Assembly (NCBI GenBank): GCA_009363875.1
Contig: CM018691.1
Coordinates: forward strand, 5,952,001 to 6,016,000
Source: Mikania micrantha
Lineage: Eukaryota; Streptophyta; Magnoliopsida; Asterales; Asteraceae
Reading direction: 5' to 3'
DNA length: 64,000 nt
Below the pieces are notes generated by a model. That model saw nothing but the letters and a program-made list of their open reading frames with translations, was not told the origin of the DNA and searched no databases. Numbering within the stretch: the stretch's first letter is position 1; the number at the start of each line of letters is the position of its first letter. The translations under genes and the position numbers were made by a program. Shown here one piece after another: positions 33,976 to 46,115 of the stretch.

Positions 33976-34615
33976 AAGTGTATGAGGTAGTGTCATATAA
34001 TCCAACGGGGCATTTACATATATCTTTCTATAAACTTTATAAATTATATATATATACCTGACTTAAAATATAAATTATTTATAACCCCTTATCTAACATT
34101 TTAAATTACACATATCATTTTGTCTAAAGTTTTAAATTACATACATCTACTTGTCTAAAGAAGAGAAAATTATACCAGATGATTATATATGTAATTTAAC
34201 TTTTAACTCGGTATATATGTAATTACAGTTATAAATAAGACAGGAGAATCCAAGAAAGCTTAGCAGTGTGAATAAGGGTACATTAATACTTTGCCAGTTT
34301 GACTTAGACCTGACACTGTGTTGTTTCTTCTTAGTAAATTAAGATGGGGTGTTTTCTATATTTAGATCTATTCTATCATTAGCCATATCAAATTTAATAA
34401 AAAAAAATTAAGATGTTGTTTCTTCTTAATAAAAAAATTTAAAAAGTTGATTTAATGCATACATACATACAAATTGGGCTTTTAGGGATCCACCAGGCCC
34501 TCCACTAGCCATGATATTGGATTATTGGTGTTTGTTTAGATATCGAATTTAATATTTGTTCTGTTTAGACCTTGAATAGACGACCCATAATATTTTCTTA
34601 ATACATTTTATTAAG
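33976..34615. other. Intergenic, no gene seen
   Basis: AT-rich sequence with short TA runs. No ORF and no RNA gene. Confidence 0.55.
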
Positions 34616-34623
34616 TTTATGAT

Positions 34624-35028
34624 TTCAAGTGGCAATCTTTACCCAAAGTAGGATAAATAAGTTGGTTTGTGTGAATAATTGTTGTATTTTGAGTTGAAAT
34701 ATGTTGCATTATAACATATAACTGTTTAAGATGAGTAACATCTTAATACAATGAGGGTCAAGATGGGTAACCTAAAAACTATTGAATAGAATAGATTCAA
34801 ACGGTTAAAAATTATCAATAATATATTTAATGATAAAATTACTAAAGATTATGCAAATAAACAATTTATTTACTTACAACTCATTTTAACTTGAACTAAA
34901 TTGATGTTTTTTGAAACCAACTTATTTGGACTCAAACTAATTTTGCATAAAACTCATTCTGACCAGCATCTATCAAAACCCGAACCCGTTCAAACTCGTT
35001 AACCAACCTGACCATTTTTTCGGGCTTA
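34624..35028 (+). mobile_element. hAT-type MITE, copy 1, TSD TTTATGAT
   Basis: 405 bp bounded by TTTATGAT on both sides (34616-34623 and 35029-35036), an exact 8-bp duplication. The left end TTCAAGTGGCA and the reverse complement of the right end (TAAGCCCGAAAAAATGG) match the ends of the copy at 35286-35707 in inverted order. It is non-coding, with AACCCGAACCCGTT-type words near the right end. Confidence 0.85.
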
Positions 35029-35285
35029 TTTATGATCAAGAAATTATTGATATATCAAATATAACAAAAAGTTATAGCAATAATCTAGCTTTTCGGATAA
35101 AACTAAGTACATGCATTTAACTACGTTTTTCTTTTAAAACGAGCTAACGAGGTCGAATGTTGTAAAACATACAAATTTTACAGGGGATATATAAACTTAT
35201 TTGAAGTAATTAAAGAAGCTTACATAATCACTTAAATAAAGTGCCCATTAGATATACTGGAAAAGAGAAAAAAGACCGTTATGCA

Positions 35286-35707
35286 TAAGCCTGACAAAAT
35301 GGACGGGTTGAGTCGGCTTGGGTAATGGATCAGAATGGGACGGGTTAGAATGAATGCCGGCCAGAACGAGTTTTAAGCAAAATCAGTTTTGGTCAAACTT
35401 GATTCTTTTCTAAAAGCATTAATTTGGTTAAAGTCAATATGTGTTATACTAAACAAATAGTTAATTTAGATAATTTTTAGTGACTTTCTCATCAAAAATG
35501 TTACTAATTATTCTTAAACGTTTAAATACATTGCATTCACGTAGTTTTTAGGTTATCCACTTACCCATCTTGATCCGTATTATGTTAAAGTATTACTCAT
35601 CTCAACATATTTTATGTTATAATGTTACAAATTTCAACTCATTATACAACAATTGTTTAACCAAACCAACACGTTTATTTTGATTTTGGTGAAAATTGTC
35701 ACCTCTA
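35286..35707 (-). mobile_element. hAT-type MITE, copy 2, TSD GTTATGCA
   Basis: 422 bp bounded by GTTATGCA on both sides (35278-35285 and 35708-35715). The ends are TAAGCCTGACA and, reverse-complemented, TAGAGGTGACA. It is the same family as 34624-35028 in the opposite orientation (for example GGTTACCCATCTTGA and ATACAACAATT blocks recur inverted). Confidence 0.88.
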
Positions 35708-35715
35708 GTTATGCA

Positions 35716-38700
35716 CTTATGGAGTGAAATAATCGTAACATATAAATATTTTTATAAATCTTGGGATTGTTTGCATATTGTTGATTTTGTTTTGTATTAA
35801 ATGAAAAAAGATATAGTGTAATTTTTCTATAAATAATTATTTGAGTGCAAACTTGTATAAATACATTAGGCCTCAGCCCTCAAGAAGTCAATAGTCAAGA
35901 CTAGTGAAAAACATTATGGGCCTACAACCCAACAGCCCACTATGCCTGTTCTGGTCGACAGATCACAGATGCATCAAAGGAGAAATAAACGAATTCATTT
36001 TTTACTCTATTTGTAAAATATCTCTATGTAAATCTCTATTTACTTTAAGTGCATACATACAGGCAAAAAGTATATAATCTTTATTGATATTAGATCTATA
36101 ATATATACACGTAATAAATAAACACTTTTTTATAAGCAACTTTTTAAAATACGATTTATTTATTTTTTTTAAAAACAAACCTTTTCAACAATAATAAAGA
36201 TTTTAAAACTAGTATCTTTTTTACTTGGTTTTACTTTTTATTCACTTATTCTCAGTCACTCCAAAGTCATAAGAGCTTCATTTAGATTTTAAAGATCAAT
36301 ATATTTTTTAGAGAAAATGTTATATAAACATAATTAACTTTTGATTTTGTTCCAATTAAATCCTTGAAACTTTGTTTTGTTTCAATTAGGTAACTAAGTT
36401 TGCTTTATGTTCTAATAGTAGATAAAAAAGCCTGGATAAAATGTAATTTTGGTTTGTTTAGGCTTTATATATGAGTGAATTTTTAGATGAATTTAAGATA
36501 TGCTTGAAGGTTTTAAACATATTTTAGACCCATATGGGAGTTTTGTGCTTTTTTTTGTAATCAACTACATATTTTTACAATTTTTTTAAAACCTTTCACA
36601 AATTTTTTATTGTTAAATTTTTAATTTTTTTTTTTTACAATTTTGAAAAAATGTTGAGATTTTTTTTTTCAAAATCCATGTTATTTTCATGTCATCATAA
36701 ATAAAAAAAAAATTATGGTTACAAGTTATATAGGTCACATATCTAAGATTGAAACATAAAAATAAATTCAAGTTATTAAATTGGTACAAAACAAAGTTTA
36801 AGTGACTTGATTAAAACATGGTTACGTTTCTACAAAATTACCCTTATCTTTAATCCGCAAGCTAGTTCACAACTTTTCTTAGTTTTTCAACAATTTCATT
36901 ATTAACTGAATTTAACCAAATCCGAATAGTAACATGTGGTTAATCGATCAATTGGTTATGATTATGTATATAAATTTAGAATTAACCGAAATAACGGATT
37001 TCATTAAGGAAATAGTCATAACCACAGCTAACCGAACATTACTCACCCCTAGTGTTTTACATATTAAAAGTACATAATTGTGTCTTTTACCATTATGTTT
37101 TTTAAATTTAATATTTTATAAAAAAAATAGTAGGATACAATACTGGTTAGAAAATGCAATTACCAGCAAAATGACACAAATTGGGGAGTTTGAAAAGTGT
37201 ATTCCTACCTATTTTAGGAATTTGGAGGCAAAGCTTATGTCGAGCCTGAAGAGATAAAAAATGAGATCCGTTCCGTGTACTCTTAATCTAATTGGAATTA
37301 AAAAATATTTTTTTTATTTATATAATAATAAAAACGTAATATAGAAAATGACAAAAGACAATATTAAATTATTCTTGGAAAATAATAGAGTCGTCAGCTA
37401 GTTATTCAAGAGATTGTGAAAATTTTGAGTTGTAGCAAATATTTTAGAAAGTAGTGGCATTGGGTCAATTAATATTTATTTGTCGTTCTTTTCTTTACTT
37501 ATGGGCCAATAATTGTTGTCATTTAGTCATTTAGAATAAAACAATTTCGCAAAATATTAAAGTTAAACAAGTAAAATTAAACAATCAACAATTTAATACG
37601 CATAACTAGAAAAGATTACTTGAGCTTTTTTATTTGCATGTAACATACTTGTGTATATTTTTGATAACAATTTAAAAAGTTCATTCAATTTGTCCCTAAG
37701 TTAAAGGTTGGAGGGCTCCTCTTTATGTGTACAATAACTTGAATTTTCAATAAATTTATCTTTAGATTTATCATGCGATACACTATGATAATGTATCGCT
37801 ACATGTTCATGTATGTCTCTAATATCACATTAAAACACATGAATATAAATGAGCACATGTGTTTAAGGAGAGAAGTATGACATGAAGAAGAACATGTGAC
37901 GTGAAGGAGAGATTGCCGGCGTTATTATGCAAGAACATCTAAAATATGCTTTTGTGAGAGAAAGGTTGTGCAACGATGCCATTTCATTCTCACAAGTATG
38001 TTAAAGGTTGTTTTTAACAAATAACTACCCCTTAGAAGGTAAAAGTAGTTAGGCTTCTTAATAATATATCTATAATCTATTACAACTTGAATATGTGAGC
38101 CAAACTTTTACTATTCTAAAAAGACTATCATTCCAAACATTATGTTGGTCATATAGTGTCATCTTGTGTGGTTATGAGAGTGATGGCTTGGGGTGTCATG
38201 TGGTATTTGCCCTATTTGTAGGTGCTCCATTTATATGCTAGCTAAGTGTAGGCACGAGTATGTGATGGGGCAAAATGCCAAAGAATCTACTACACATGAG
38301 TAGTTAAATAAACTTAATGACAAAACTGAATGAAAATTTAAAAACTAAATAATTTTGATACATAGCTCTCTTATATATATATAGAGTTTCTTTACATTAC
38401 CGATTTAATAAAATCATTATTCTTGACAAAACCGATTTAATAAAATCATTAGTCAGATAAATATCAAGTTGATAACATATCAAGGAAAAGAGACAACTTG
38501 CAGCCTTTTATTTGGATTTTTATTGAATTTGTCATGTTAACTTTTAAAGAGTGTTAGCTTTTAAAGAATGCTTTTAGTAATAGCAAAATATACTTAATTA
38601 TTTGTACATTATTAAATTTATAAGTTTATAATTATATCATTGAGTATCTCATGAAGAAAATAATGAAGCATGTGCTATGGATCCAATATAACATGAGACT

Positions 38701-40360
38701 CGGATGAATCCTATGAAATAAAAGATCCAAAGTATTTTGTTTAAGAGGGAATATAAAATATATTTATTTATGGGAAATAATTAACACAACCTTTAACTTC
38801 ATTAGCTATGAAACTATCAAAATAAATAAATGAATGATTGAATGCACTTTAACTTTATGATCCTTTGAAAAATTTCTTTAAAACTGAACTTACCTCACTT
38901 TTTATTTGTTGGTGCTTACAGTTTTCTTTTAAAAATATTGTTATACCTTTAACTAGATGTGCACATTAAAAGGAATAGTCTTTTTAAGGTTGCCAAAGTG
39001 TTTCGTATGATGTTTTCTTTCTTTTAAAAGGTTAATATACAATTCAAGTTTCATAATGTACAACAGATTTAAATTTATGAGTATGATTAAAGCGCTTTTT
39101 GAATTATATGTTTGACAGAATCTTGATGACAATTTTATTTGGTCAATACTCCGGAAAAAAAATCTAAATGTGTCGTTGAAAATAGACCCAAAAGAGCTTC
39201 TTATTCTATTGAATCACATGAGATTGAGAGTTCGAGCCACATAAAAGTCAAATAAGAACAAACTTGAGGAATCGTGAATAACATGTGGTAGGAAGTCAAT
39301 TTTAGTAGCACAAGTATTGTATTGGTTCTTTTGTTTTATAAAACGAAATAAGTTAAATAAAACGTGGTTAAAGTGTACCTTTGTTCTTTGAAAGTATAGT
39401 GAAAGTACAATCAATTCGTGAACTTTATTGGAGCTACAAAAGTCAGTCTATCTTTTTTTTTTCTTTTACTTTTTTTTTTTGGTGACAACAATGATAAAAC
39501 TCTATATTGATCATGACATGTAAAGATACTTAAAAAAAATATTTATTATTTTTTTTCTTTTATAAGAAGTTGATCTATATATTCAAGTAACAAGTTAAAT
39601 ATTTAATAACCAGGTCAAGATTATACAAATATACAATAGTATATACTTGTAAATTGAGGTGTTAACATTTTTTTTATATCGTCATAATTGTTTTTTTCCC
39701 TGTATTCTTGTCACTTTTTTTTTTAATTAAAAATAACTTTTTTTTTGACACCAAATAATTTATTTGATGATAAAAATTAATTAAAAACACTTGGAAATAA
39801 ATAGTACGTTGTTCGGCGGCAAATGGGACACTAGTTTCGCCAGCTTACACACAACTCATGTTTATTCTCCAAACCACAACATGTACATATGCAGATAACT
39901 CCATTTTTAATAATTCATATTGATTAAATAAAACAAATAACATTCAGTAATTCCTTTATGAAACTTGAAATGTACAGAAATATTTTGCATTTATTTAATT
40001 TTTAACCATTAAATCAAGCATTATTCGGCAAGCATGTAACTTGACTCCACAATCTAGTAGAAAACTCACACTGAAAAAACCCTGCTCATCTGAAAACAAT
40101 TGTTTGCAGATACTTGAGCCAATGACAAAATGTCACCAATGCTCGCAAAACACAGACAATGTTGGTGACCCAGCTTGCCAATCATTCTTAAGGAAGCACA
40201 CCATTTGAATACCCAATGTGGTAAACCTTAGTCCATCTAAAACATATTGTTCCAAGTAAATTTAAACTCATCACCTTCACACTAAAAAGTAACGAGGTTC
40301 TCTTCTCTCAAACCAATTATAACCTAACCTTTCAACAAGTGTGAGTAAGTAAAATAAATA
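35716..40360. other. Intergenic, no gene seen
   Basis: 4.6 kb of AT-rich DNA. The longest frame (66 codons, minus, 39214-39414) has no family motif. Poly-T and poly-A runs are frequent. I could define no TE boundaries, RNA genes or exons. Confidence 0.55.
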
Positions 40361-41605
40361 ACGTTGAATATAAAACTAAATTAGAGAGAAAATATTACAA
40401 ATAATAATTTATTTTTTAATAAAAAAACTAACAAAGGCACATAGCATAAAATTATCAACGATATAAAACTAGAGGTGTGCATATAAAAATGAAGAAAAGT
40501 ATGCGTTTTAAGAAAATGACATTGTCACACTCTTGTTAAATATAAATGTAATAATAACGTAAATATTTTTTTAACCAAACAATATTTTACAAACCTATTT
40601 TAGTAAACCTAATTATCTGATTTTGATTTTTCTATTGCGCTTAATCACTTATCATTTAGGCAAAGTATAGCAGTTTGATGAAGCTTAGGTAAAAGTTTCA
40701 CAAGTTTCTTCTTTATCTTCACATTCATCAATAAAATCTGAAAATAAAAAAAGACACAGTAATTTAATACCCTTTAAATAATTTCTTTACTTGTTGCATT
40801 TTGTTTTAATTATCAACCAAATCATATGTTTTCTTTAAGTAATTAGGGAAAAGAATAATTAAACATCAGTTATAAACTTAATCTACCATAAATTAAGCAT
40901 CAATAGCTATATAATAAATAAATGTTTTGATATGTCATGTGCCAATTTTTTAGACCATTTAAATATTGTTCCCCCGCCTCTCTCATATAATAACTACTTG
41001 TACGTTGAATATAAAACTAAATTAGAGAGAAAATATTAGAAATTTAATAATTTAATTTTTTATAGAAAAATAACATAGCATAAAATTATCATCGATATAA
41101 AACTAGAGGTGTGCATATAAAAATGAAGAAAAGTATGTGTTTTAAGAACATGACATTGTCACACTCACGTAAATATTTTTTTAATCAAACAATATTTTAC
41201 AAACCTATTTTGGCAAACCTAACTATCTGATTTTGATTTTTCTATTGCGCTTAATCACTTATCATTTAGGCAGAGTATAGCAGTTTGATGAAGCTTAGGT
41301 AAAAGTTTCACTTTCTTCTTTATCTTCACATTCATCAATAAAATCTAAAAAAAAAAAGACAGTAATTTAATACCCTTTAAATAATTTCTTTACTTGTTGC
41401 ATTTTGTTTTAATTATCAACCAAATCATATGTTTTCTTTAAGTAATTAGGGAAAATAATAATTAAACATCAGTTATAAACTTAATCTACCATAAATTAAG
41501 CATCAATAGGTATATAATAAATAAATGTTTTGATATGTCACATGCCAATTTTTTAGACCATTTAAATATTGTTCCTCCGCCTCTCTCATATAATAACTAC
41601 TTGTA
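40361..41605. repeat. Tandem duplication, about 641-bp unit
   Basis: Both units start ACGTTGAATATAAAACTAAA (40361 and 41002) and end with CCTCTCTCATATAATAACTAC then TTGTA. Unit 2 is 604 bp because of small deletions, for example about 24 bp of TTGTTAAATATAAATG-type sequence. Both contain AAACTAGAGGTGTGCATAT and TTATCATTTAGGCA blocks. There is no coding frame. The high similarity points to a fairly recent local event. Confidence 0.88.
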
Positions 41606-41807
41606 TGTCATCTTTTTATTAACTTTGGATTTTTTATCTTCTCTCTCTTATTAAATATTAATGAATTTATTTAACTTAGTAAATTATATGATTAAATTAT
41701 AAATCAAATCTTTAATTTTTTACAACGTCTTCAAAAAATATTATGTTATTTTAAACATATAGTTTCAAAATTCAAATGCATAACATGTGTAATACATCTA
41801 TGTTTAA

Positions 41808-42189
41808 TCTACCTATTCTAATAAAAAAAATATTTTAGTAGAGACATGTCATCTTTTAATTAAATTCAAAAAAAATCCGCCTCTCTATCCTAAAACTACT
41901 AATAATTTTTTAATTAAATAATAAAATTAAATATTAATAATTCTAAATTTTTATATTATAAAAATTTAATAATTTACTAAAAATTAATAAAAATATAATA
42001 AAATTTCAATTATATCCTATATGTTTAAATAATTTTAAAATTATTAAATATTTATAATATTTGTTATTTATAATTTTTAAATATTCATATTTCTTATTTA
42101 ACGAACAATTGATAAATGTCATATATAAATCATTGTTTATAACATATAATTTTTGTAAAACCCATGTAATACATGGGTTTCTAGGCTAG
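41808..42189 (+). mobile_element. Probable short non-autonomous Helitron
   Basis: The 3' end has a perfect hairpin AAACCCATGTA-A-TACATGGGTTT (42158-42180), then seven bases later CTAG followed by T, the Helitron terminus rule (hairpin, CTRR, insertion between A and T). The 5' end is TCTACCTATTCTAATAAA after an A, in keeping with the TC start. There are no terminal inverted repeats, no target duplication and no coding capacity. Confidence 0.5.
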
Positions 42190-43100
42190 TTAATCATAAA
42201 ATCCAACTTACCTCCCTTGATAAAAACTTTGTCTATTAAATGGAAAGGTTATGAGTTCAATTATATGCAATGGTGTAGTTTAGCATACATACCAATCAAC
42301 TCATTACATGTATACATAATTCATTTCCAAGTTTTTCATCTCACCCCAAAGAACTACCACATAAAATGTAGGCAACATTATCCTTATATCCTAGATATTA
42401 TAGGTATTGTTAAATAAAATTATAATGCAAGACAAATGTGTAAGGTTTTGATATGTTTACATGTCATTTAGAAAATTACCTTAACAAGAAATTCAAAAAA
42501 CCAACTATAAACTATTAAATGATCCCGACTTAATCTATGTTATATAATACGTTTTTTTTTTCTTTTTTCTTTTTGTTTAAGTTTGACGTTCAAAAAATTA
42601 AAAATAAAAATAAAAAATAAAAACTTATCTTGACTGAACCAAATTGAACATGCTAAAAACGTTTTTACATAATCACCTCTAATTAATATCCCGTAATATC
42701 TCTAGGTTTGGGTTAACTTACAAACAACAGAAGGCCTTTGACTTTTTTTCAAGCAAAATAGTAACTCTAGCTGCTGTCTTGTTATATAAAACGAAAAATT
42801 TAACCAAGTTATAAGCTAAAATATATCATCAATTTATTTCATTTAATATTAACTCTTTTTTTGTTTGTGCAAGAAAAAAACAAAACAAAAAACAAAATAA
42901 AAAATATCAAGAAACGCTATGCGTGATTTTATGAGAAAGTGGAATTAGAAAAGGACGGGGGAAAAGACAAACAGAAGGGAATTGAGATTACAAACAATTA
43001 ATTGTTAATTAAGTATTATTATTTTTCCAATTTAAATAAAACATCACTATTGTGTACGATTCGGCATTTTAACACGTAAACCAGTAATAATATTCTTAAA
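42190..43100. other. Intergenic, no gene seen
   Basis: AT-rich. The 66-codon frame at 42217-42417 has no family motif. Poly-A/T runs at 42550-42620. Confidence 0.55.
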
Positions 43101-43112
43101 TAGGACTATTAT

Positions 43113-43407
43113 TATATCCGGAGAATTGCCTCAACTGGTAAAGGCTCACCCTCCCAATGTGGAGGTCATGGGTTCAAACCTTGTTGGGAGCAATTTAATG
43201 GATATCCAGGTGAAGGAACGAATCAGGGCTTTAATCCCAGGTTCGAACCTAATGGGGGGCGAGGGTTTACGGATTCCATCCGGTTCCCGCGCATCTGGGG
43301 GCACACGTGTCTCAGGTCGGAGATCGAGGAATCGATCTTAGCTATCAATCGCCAGGATAACTGAAGGTAGCACGACGAGACAGTTTAACTGCCGTTCAAA
43401 AAAAAAA
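43113..43407 (+). mobile_element. tRNA-derived SINE with 12-bp TSD
   Basis: The 5' part has an A-box-like TTGCCTCAACTGG (about 43127-43139) and a B-box GGTTCAAACC (43171-43180), the pol III promoter of a tRNA-derived SINE. It ends in a poly-A run. TAGGACTATTAT is present exactly on both sides (43101-43112 and 43408-43419). The body contains a second GGTTCGAACC (about 43241). It is not a functional tRNA gene. The 71-codon frame across it is incidental. Confidence 0.88.
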
Positions 43408-43419
43408 TAGGACTATTAT

Positions 43420-44176
43420 GGCTAAATAAACGTGTAGTTTTGTCTTTACATGGTTGAATGACTCTAAATTCAGAAACACCATTGGTCCATTTAGATATCA
43501 ATAATGCAATTAAATATTTTTCAAAAAGTATTTGGTTTCATGACCTTTGGGAAAATGCTAACATTTCATCTTTAGCTTTTTTCTATTTATCTTTCTTTGT
43601 CGTGTAAGTTAAACATCTGTTAAATAGGCTTGTTTATTTGATTATATCACTTGAAAGCATAAAATATAATCTTATATCAATTCAGCCCATGTGATTTATA
43701 CAACTATCGGTTTTGGCCTCTCAAGCCTAACTATTATAACGGTTTTAGCCCAAAATCTAACTATTATTGGGGCCAAAAACGTTAGTTGTGCAAACCACAA
43801 GAGCCGAATTATTGATAGAAGATTTTGTATAAGCCGAAATAGTTAAAACACTTAAACCACATGGGCCAAAACCGTAATTTAATCTTTCCATAATGAACGA
43901 ACACGAACAAAAATTTTGTTCAGTTAACATTTATGAATTGTTCGTAAGCAAGTTAGAAGTTAAAGGAACGAACACAAAAATGGCTCGTTCTTGTCCATTC
44001 GATTCGTTTACAACCCTAATTTAACCGAACAACTATTAATTGGTTTATGTAACTTTTTTATTATTGTTATAGTGTTTTGCTAAAATATTTAATAAAGTCT
44101 TATATTTTTAAATTTAACTATTTTTTCAAATAAATTCTTTTGATAAAATATAAAATTTTCATTATAAATTTTTTTA
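43420..44176. other. Intergenic, no gene seen
   Basis: AT-rich; no gene, RNA or boundary recognised. The stretch 43680-43890 has repeated GGTTTTGGCC(C/T) and CGTTAGTTGTG-like words, probably a degraded repeat. Confidence 0.5.
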
Positions 44177-44184
44177 AATAGAAG

Positions 44185-44339
44185 CAGTGGCGGAGCTTGA
44201 CCAAAAGTCTAGAGGGGCGAAACTTTTTCAGGAGGGGCGAAATACAAATTTTTAAAAAATTTTACACTACGTATCGGGAAATGTACACTACTATACGAAA
44301 AAACAGGGGGGTACCGGTCCCTATAAAGCACCGCCCCTG
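44185..44339. mobile_element. hAT-type MITE, 155 bp
   Basis: The left end CAGTGGCGGAGC and the reverse complement of the right end CAGGGGCGGTGC are terminal inverted repeats. Flanks AATAGAAG (44177-44184) and AATATAAG (44340-44347) agree at 7 of 8 positions. It is non-coding; the interior has AGGGGCGAAA twice. Confidence 0.8.
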
Positions 44340-44347
44340 AATATAAG

Positions 44348-46113
44348 GCGATTGAAAGTATACAATGTTTAGATGTTTTCGCTATCACTTTAATTTTATA
44401 TTTTTATCAAAAAAAAAATGAATGATAATAAAAAAAAATTAAGTATTAATTAATTTTCATGAATAACGATTAGCTTTTGGTTAATTTTCAAATGACTTAG
44501 TTACTTTTAACTTTAACCTTTATTCTTTTCGAATTTCTTTTTGAACATAAATTGAGATGCAATGTTTAGACGGTAACCAGAAAAGTTTATGCAAAAAAAT
44601 TTGGGTCCCTCAAGGTAACAGGCCTTGAGCAGTTGCAAGCCTTGTATACCCTCAGGCTCCCCCGTGAACGCAATGGGTTTTCTCACTCAAGGCTCGCCAA
44701 GTTCACCTCTTCCACTTTTTCATCTTTGTCCTTTATTTCTTCAAGATTTATTCTAATTTACATTTTTGGCTTATTTTGGTGTATAGTGGTGCACTACCAT
44801 GTTAGAATGGGATAGAGAGAGTGAAATGTAGTATGATATGGCTTTGACATGACTTAGAGTAGAGAAGATGAGAGTGATTCACACCTCATAGCCTAAAAAA
44901 GAATCACGGAGTTGTTTCATTTAAATTATGTGGTAGGGATCACTCCTCGCTTCTTTCACTCTAATTTACATTGGTGACACGTCAAATTACATTCCACTTT
45001 ATTCTCGTTCACTCAAACATGAAAATGCACCATCTTACCTTAATGTGGTTTAACAATGAAACATTGAAATATAAGAAGACAAAAAATTAAACTTGAAGAG
45101 AGGAAGAGTCATGGAGAGTGGAGAAGTTGTAGGTGTTTTCTTATGTCATTGAGTTAACCAAGATGGCATAGAGTGGACCAGGGAGGTGTTCTCTGTCAGG
45201 TCCGCTAAGCCGGTGATGGTATTAATTTCATTAGTCACACCGCATAGCCTAAAGCATTTAATTTCGATTGAATGAGGTTTGCATTACTTCACACACTTAA
45301 AACATAAATCGTTCAACATACTTTTTTTACGGCAAAAATATTCTACTTTTATACTACCTCTTATCTAAAAGGCAAAACTTCTACCAAGTAGGCAACTCTC
45401 ACATACTTAGGTCTAATCTTTCGTTTGATTACCAATGTGTCATATTTTACATTTATTTTAAAAATTTTATACGTTACGTATTTAGAAATGCTAAATTGCA
45501 GGTGTTAGTATTATTATATCCCCTTGTTAAAAAACTAATTTAAAAACTAGTTCATTTCTATTTATTTCAACTCACACATTTAAACCCAGTGCCAGATTAT
45601 CCTTTTACTATTAACTTATTTTTTTTTTTTTGAAGTAATGATGTTTGCTAGTTGCTTAATTGGTTAGGTCATTAATTTTGAAAGAAATTTAAAAACTTAT
45701 CATGATAGTTTAGACTTACAAAACTCTCTTATAGTGAAAATAACAAAAGTTAACCTAAATATCAACCAAGTATAAGATGACAATAACTGATGACTCATGA
45801 GAGCGTTCATGAATATATATGTTCATCTATAATAATACTATCATATATTAATAGATTGACTTACAATTAAGTGTAAGTAAAATTTAAAAAATTGCAAATC
45901 ATGTGATTTTTTGTTTTAATTTTACAAGTTTATTCTTAAATGTTAGTATGGTTTGCTTTTATTTTATTCAGTTGTTGCTTTATTGATTGATCTTGTATAT
46001 ACTTTTGTTTCTTTAACATTTTTTATAACAAAAGTTCTTCTTGATATTCAAATACACCGTTTCAACTAGTTTTGATGTTTATAAACGAGTTGTCACCATT
46101 ATACGTGTTTCTT
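44348..46113. other. Intergenic, no gene seen
   Basis: AT-rich; a 60-codon frame at 44633-44815 has no motif. No TE boundary established. Confidence 0.5.
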
Positions 46114-46115
46114 GT

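Noticed and set aside
43113..43190. tRNA gene
   Set aside because: A and B boxes are present but the cloverleaf is incomplete, and TSD plus poly-A show a SINE.
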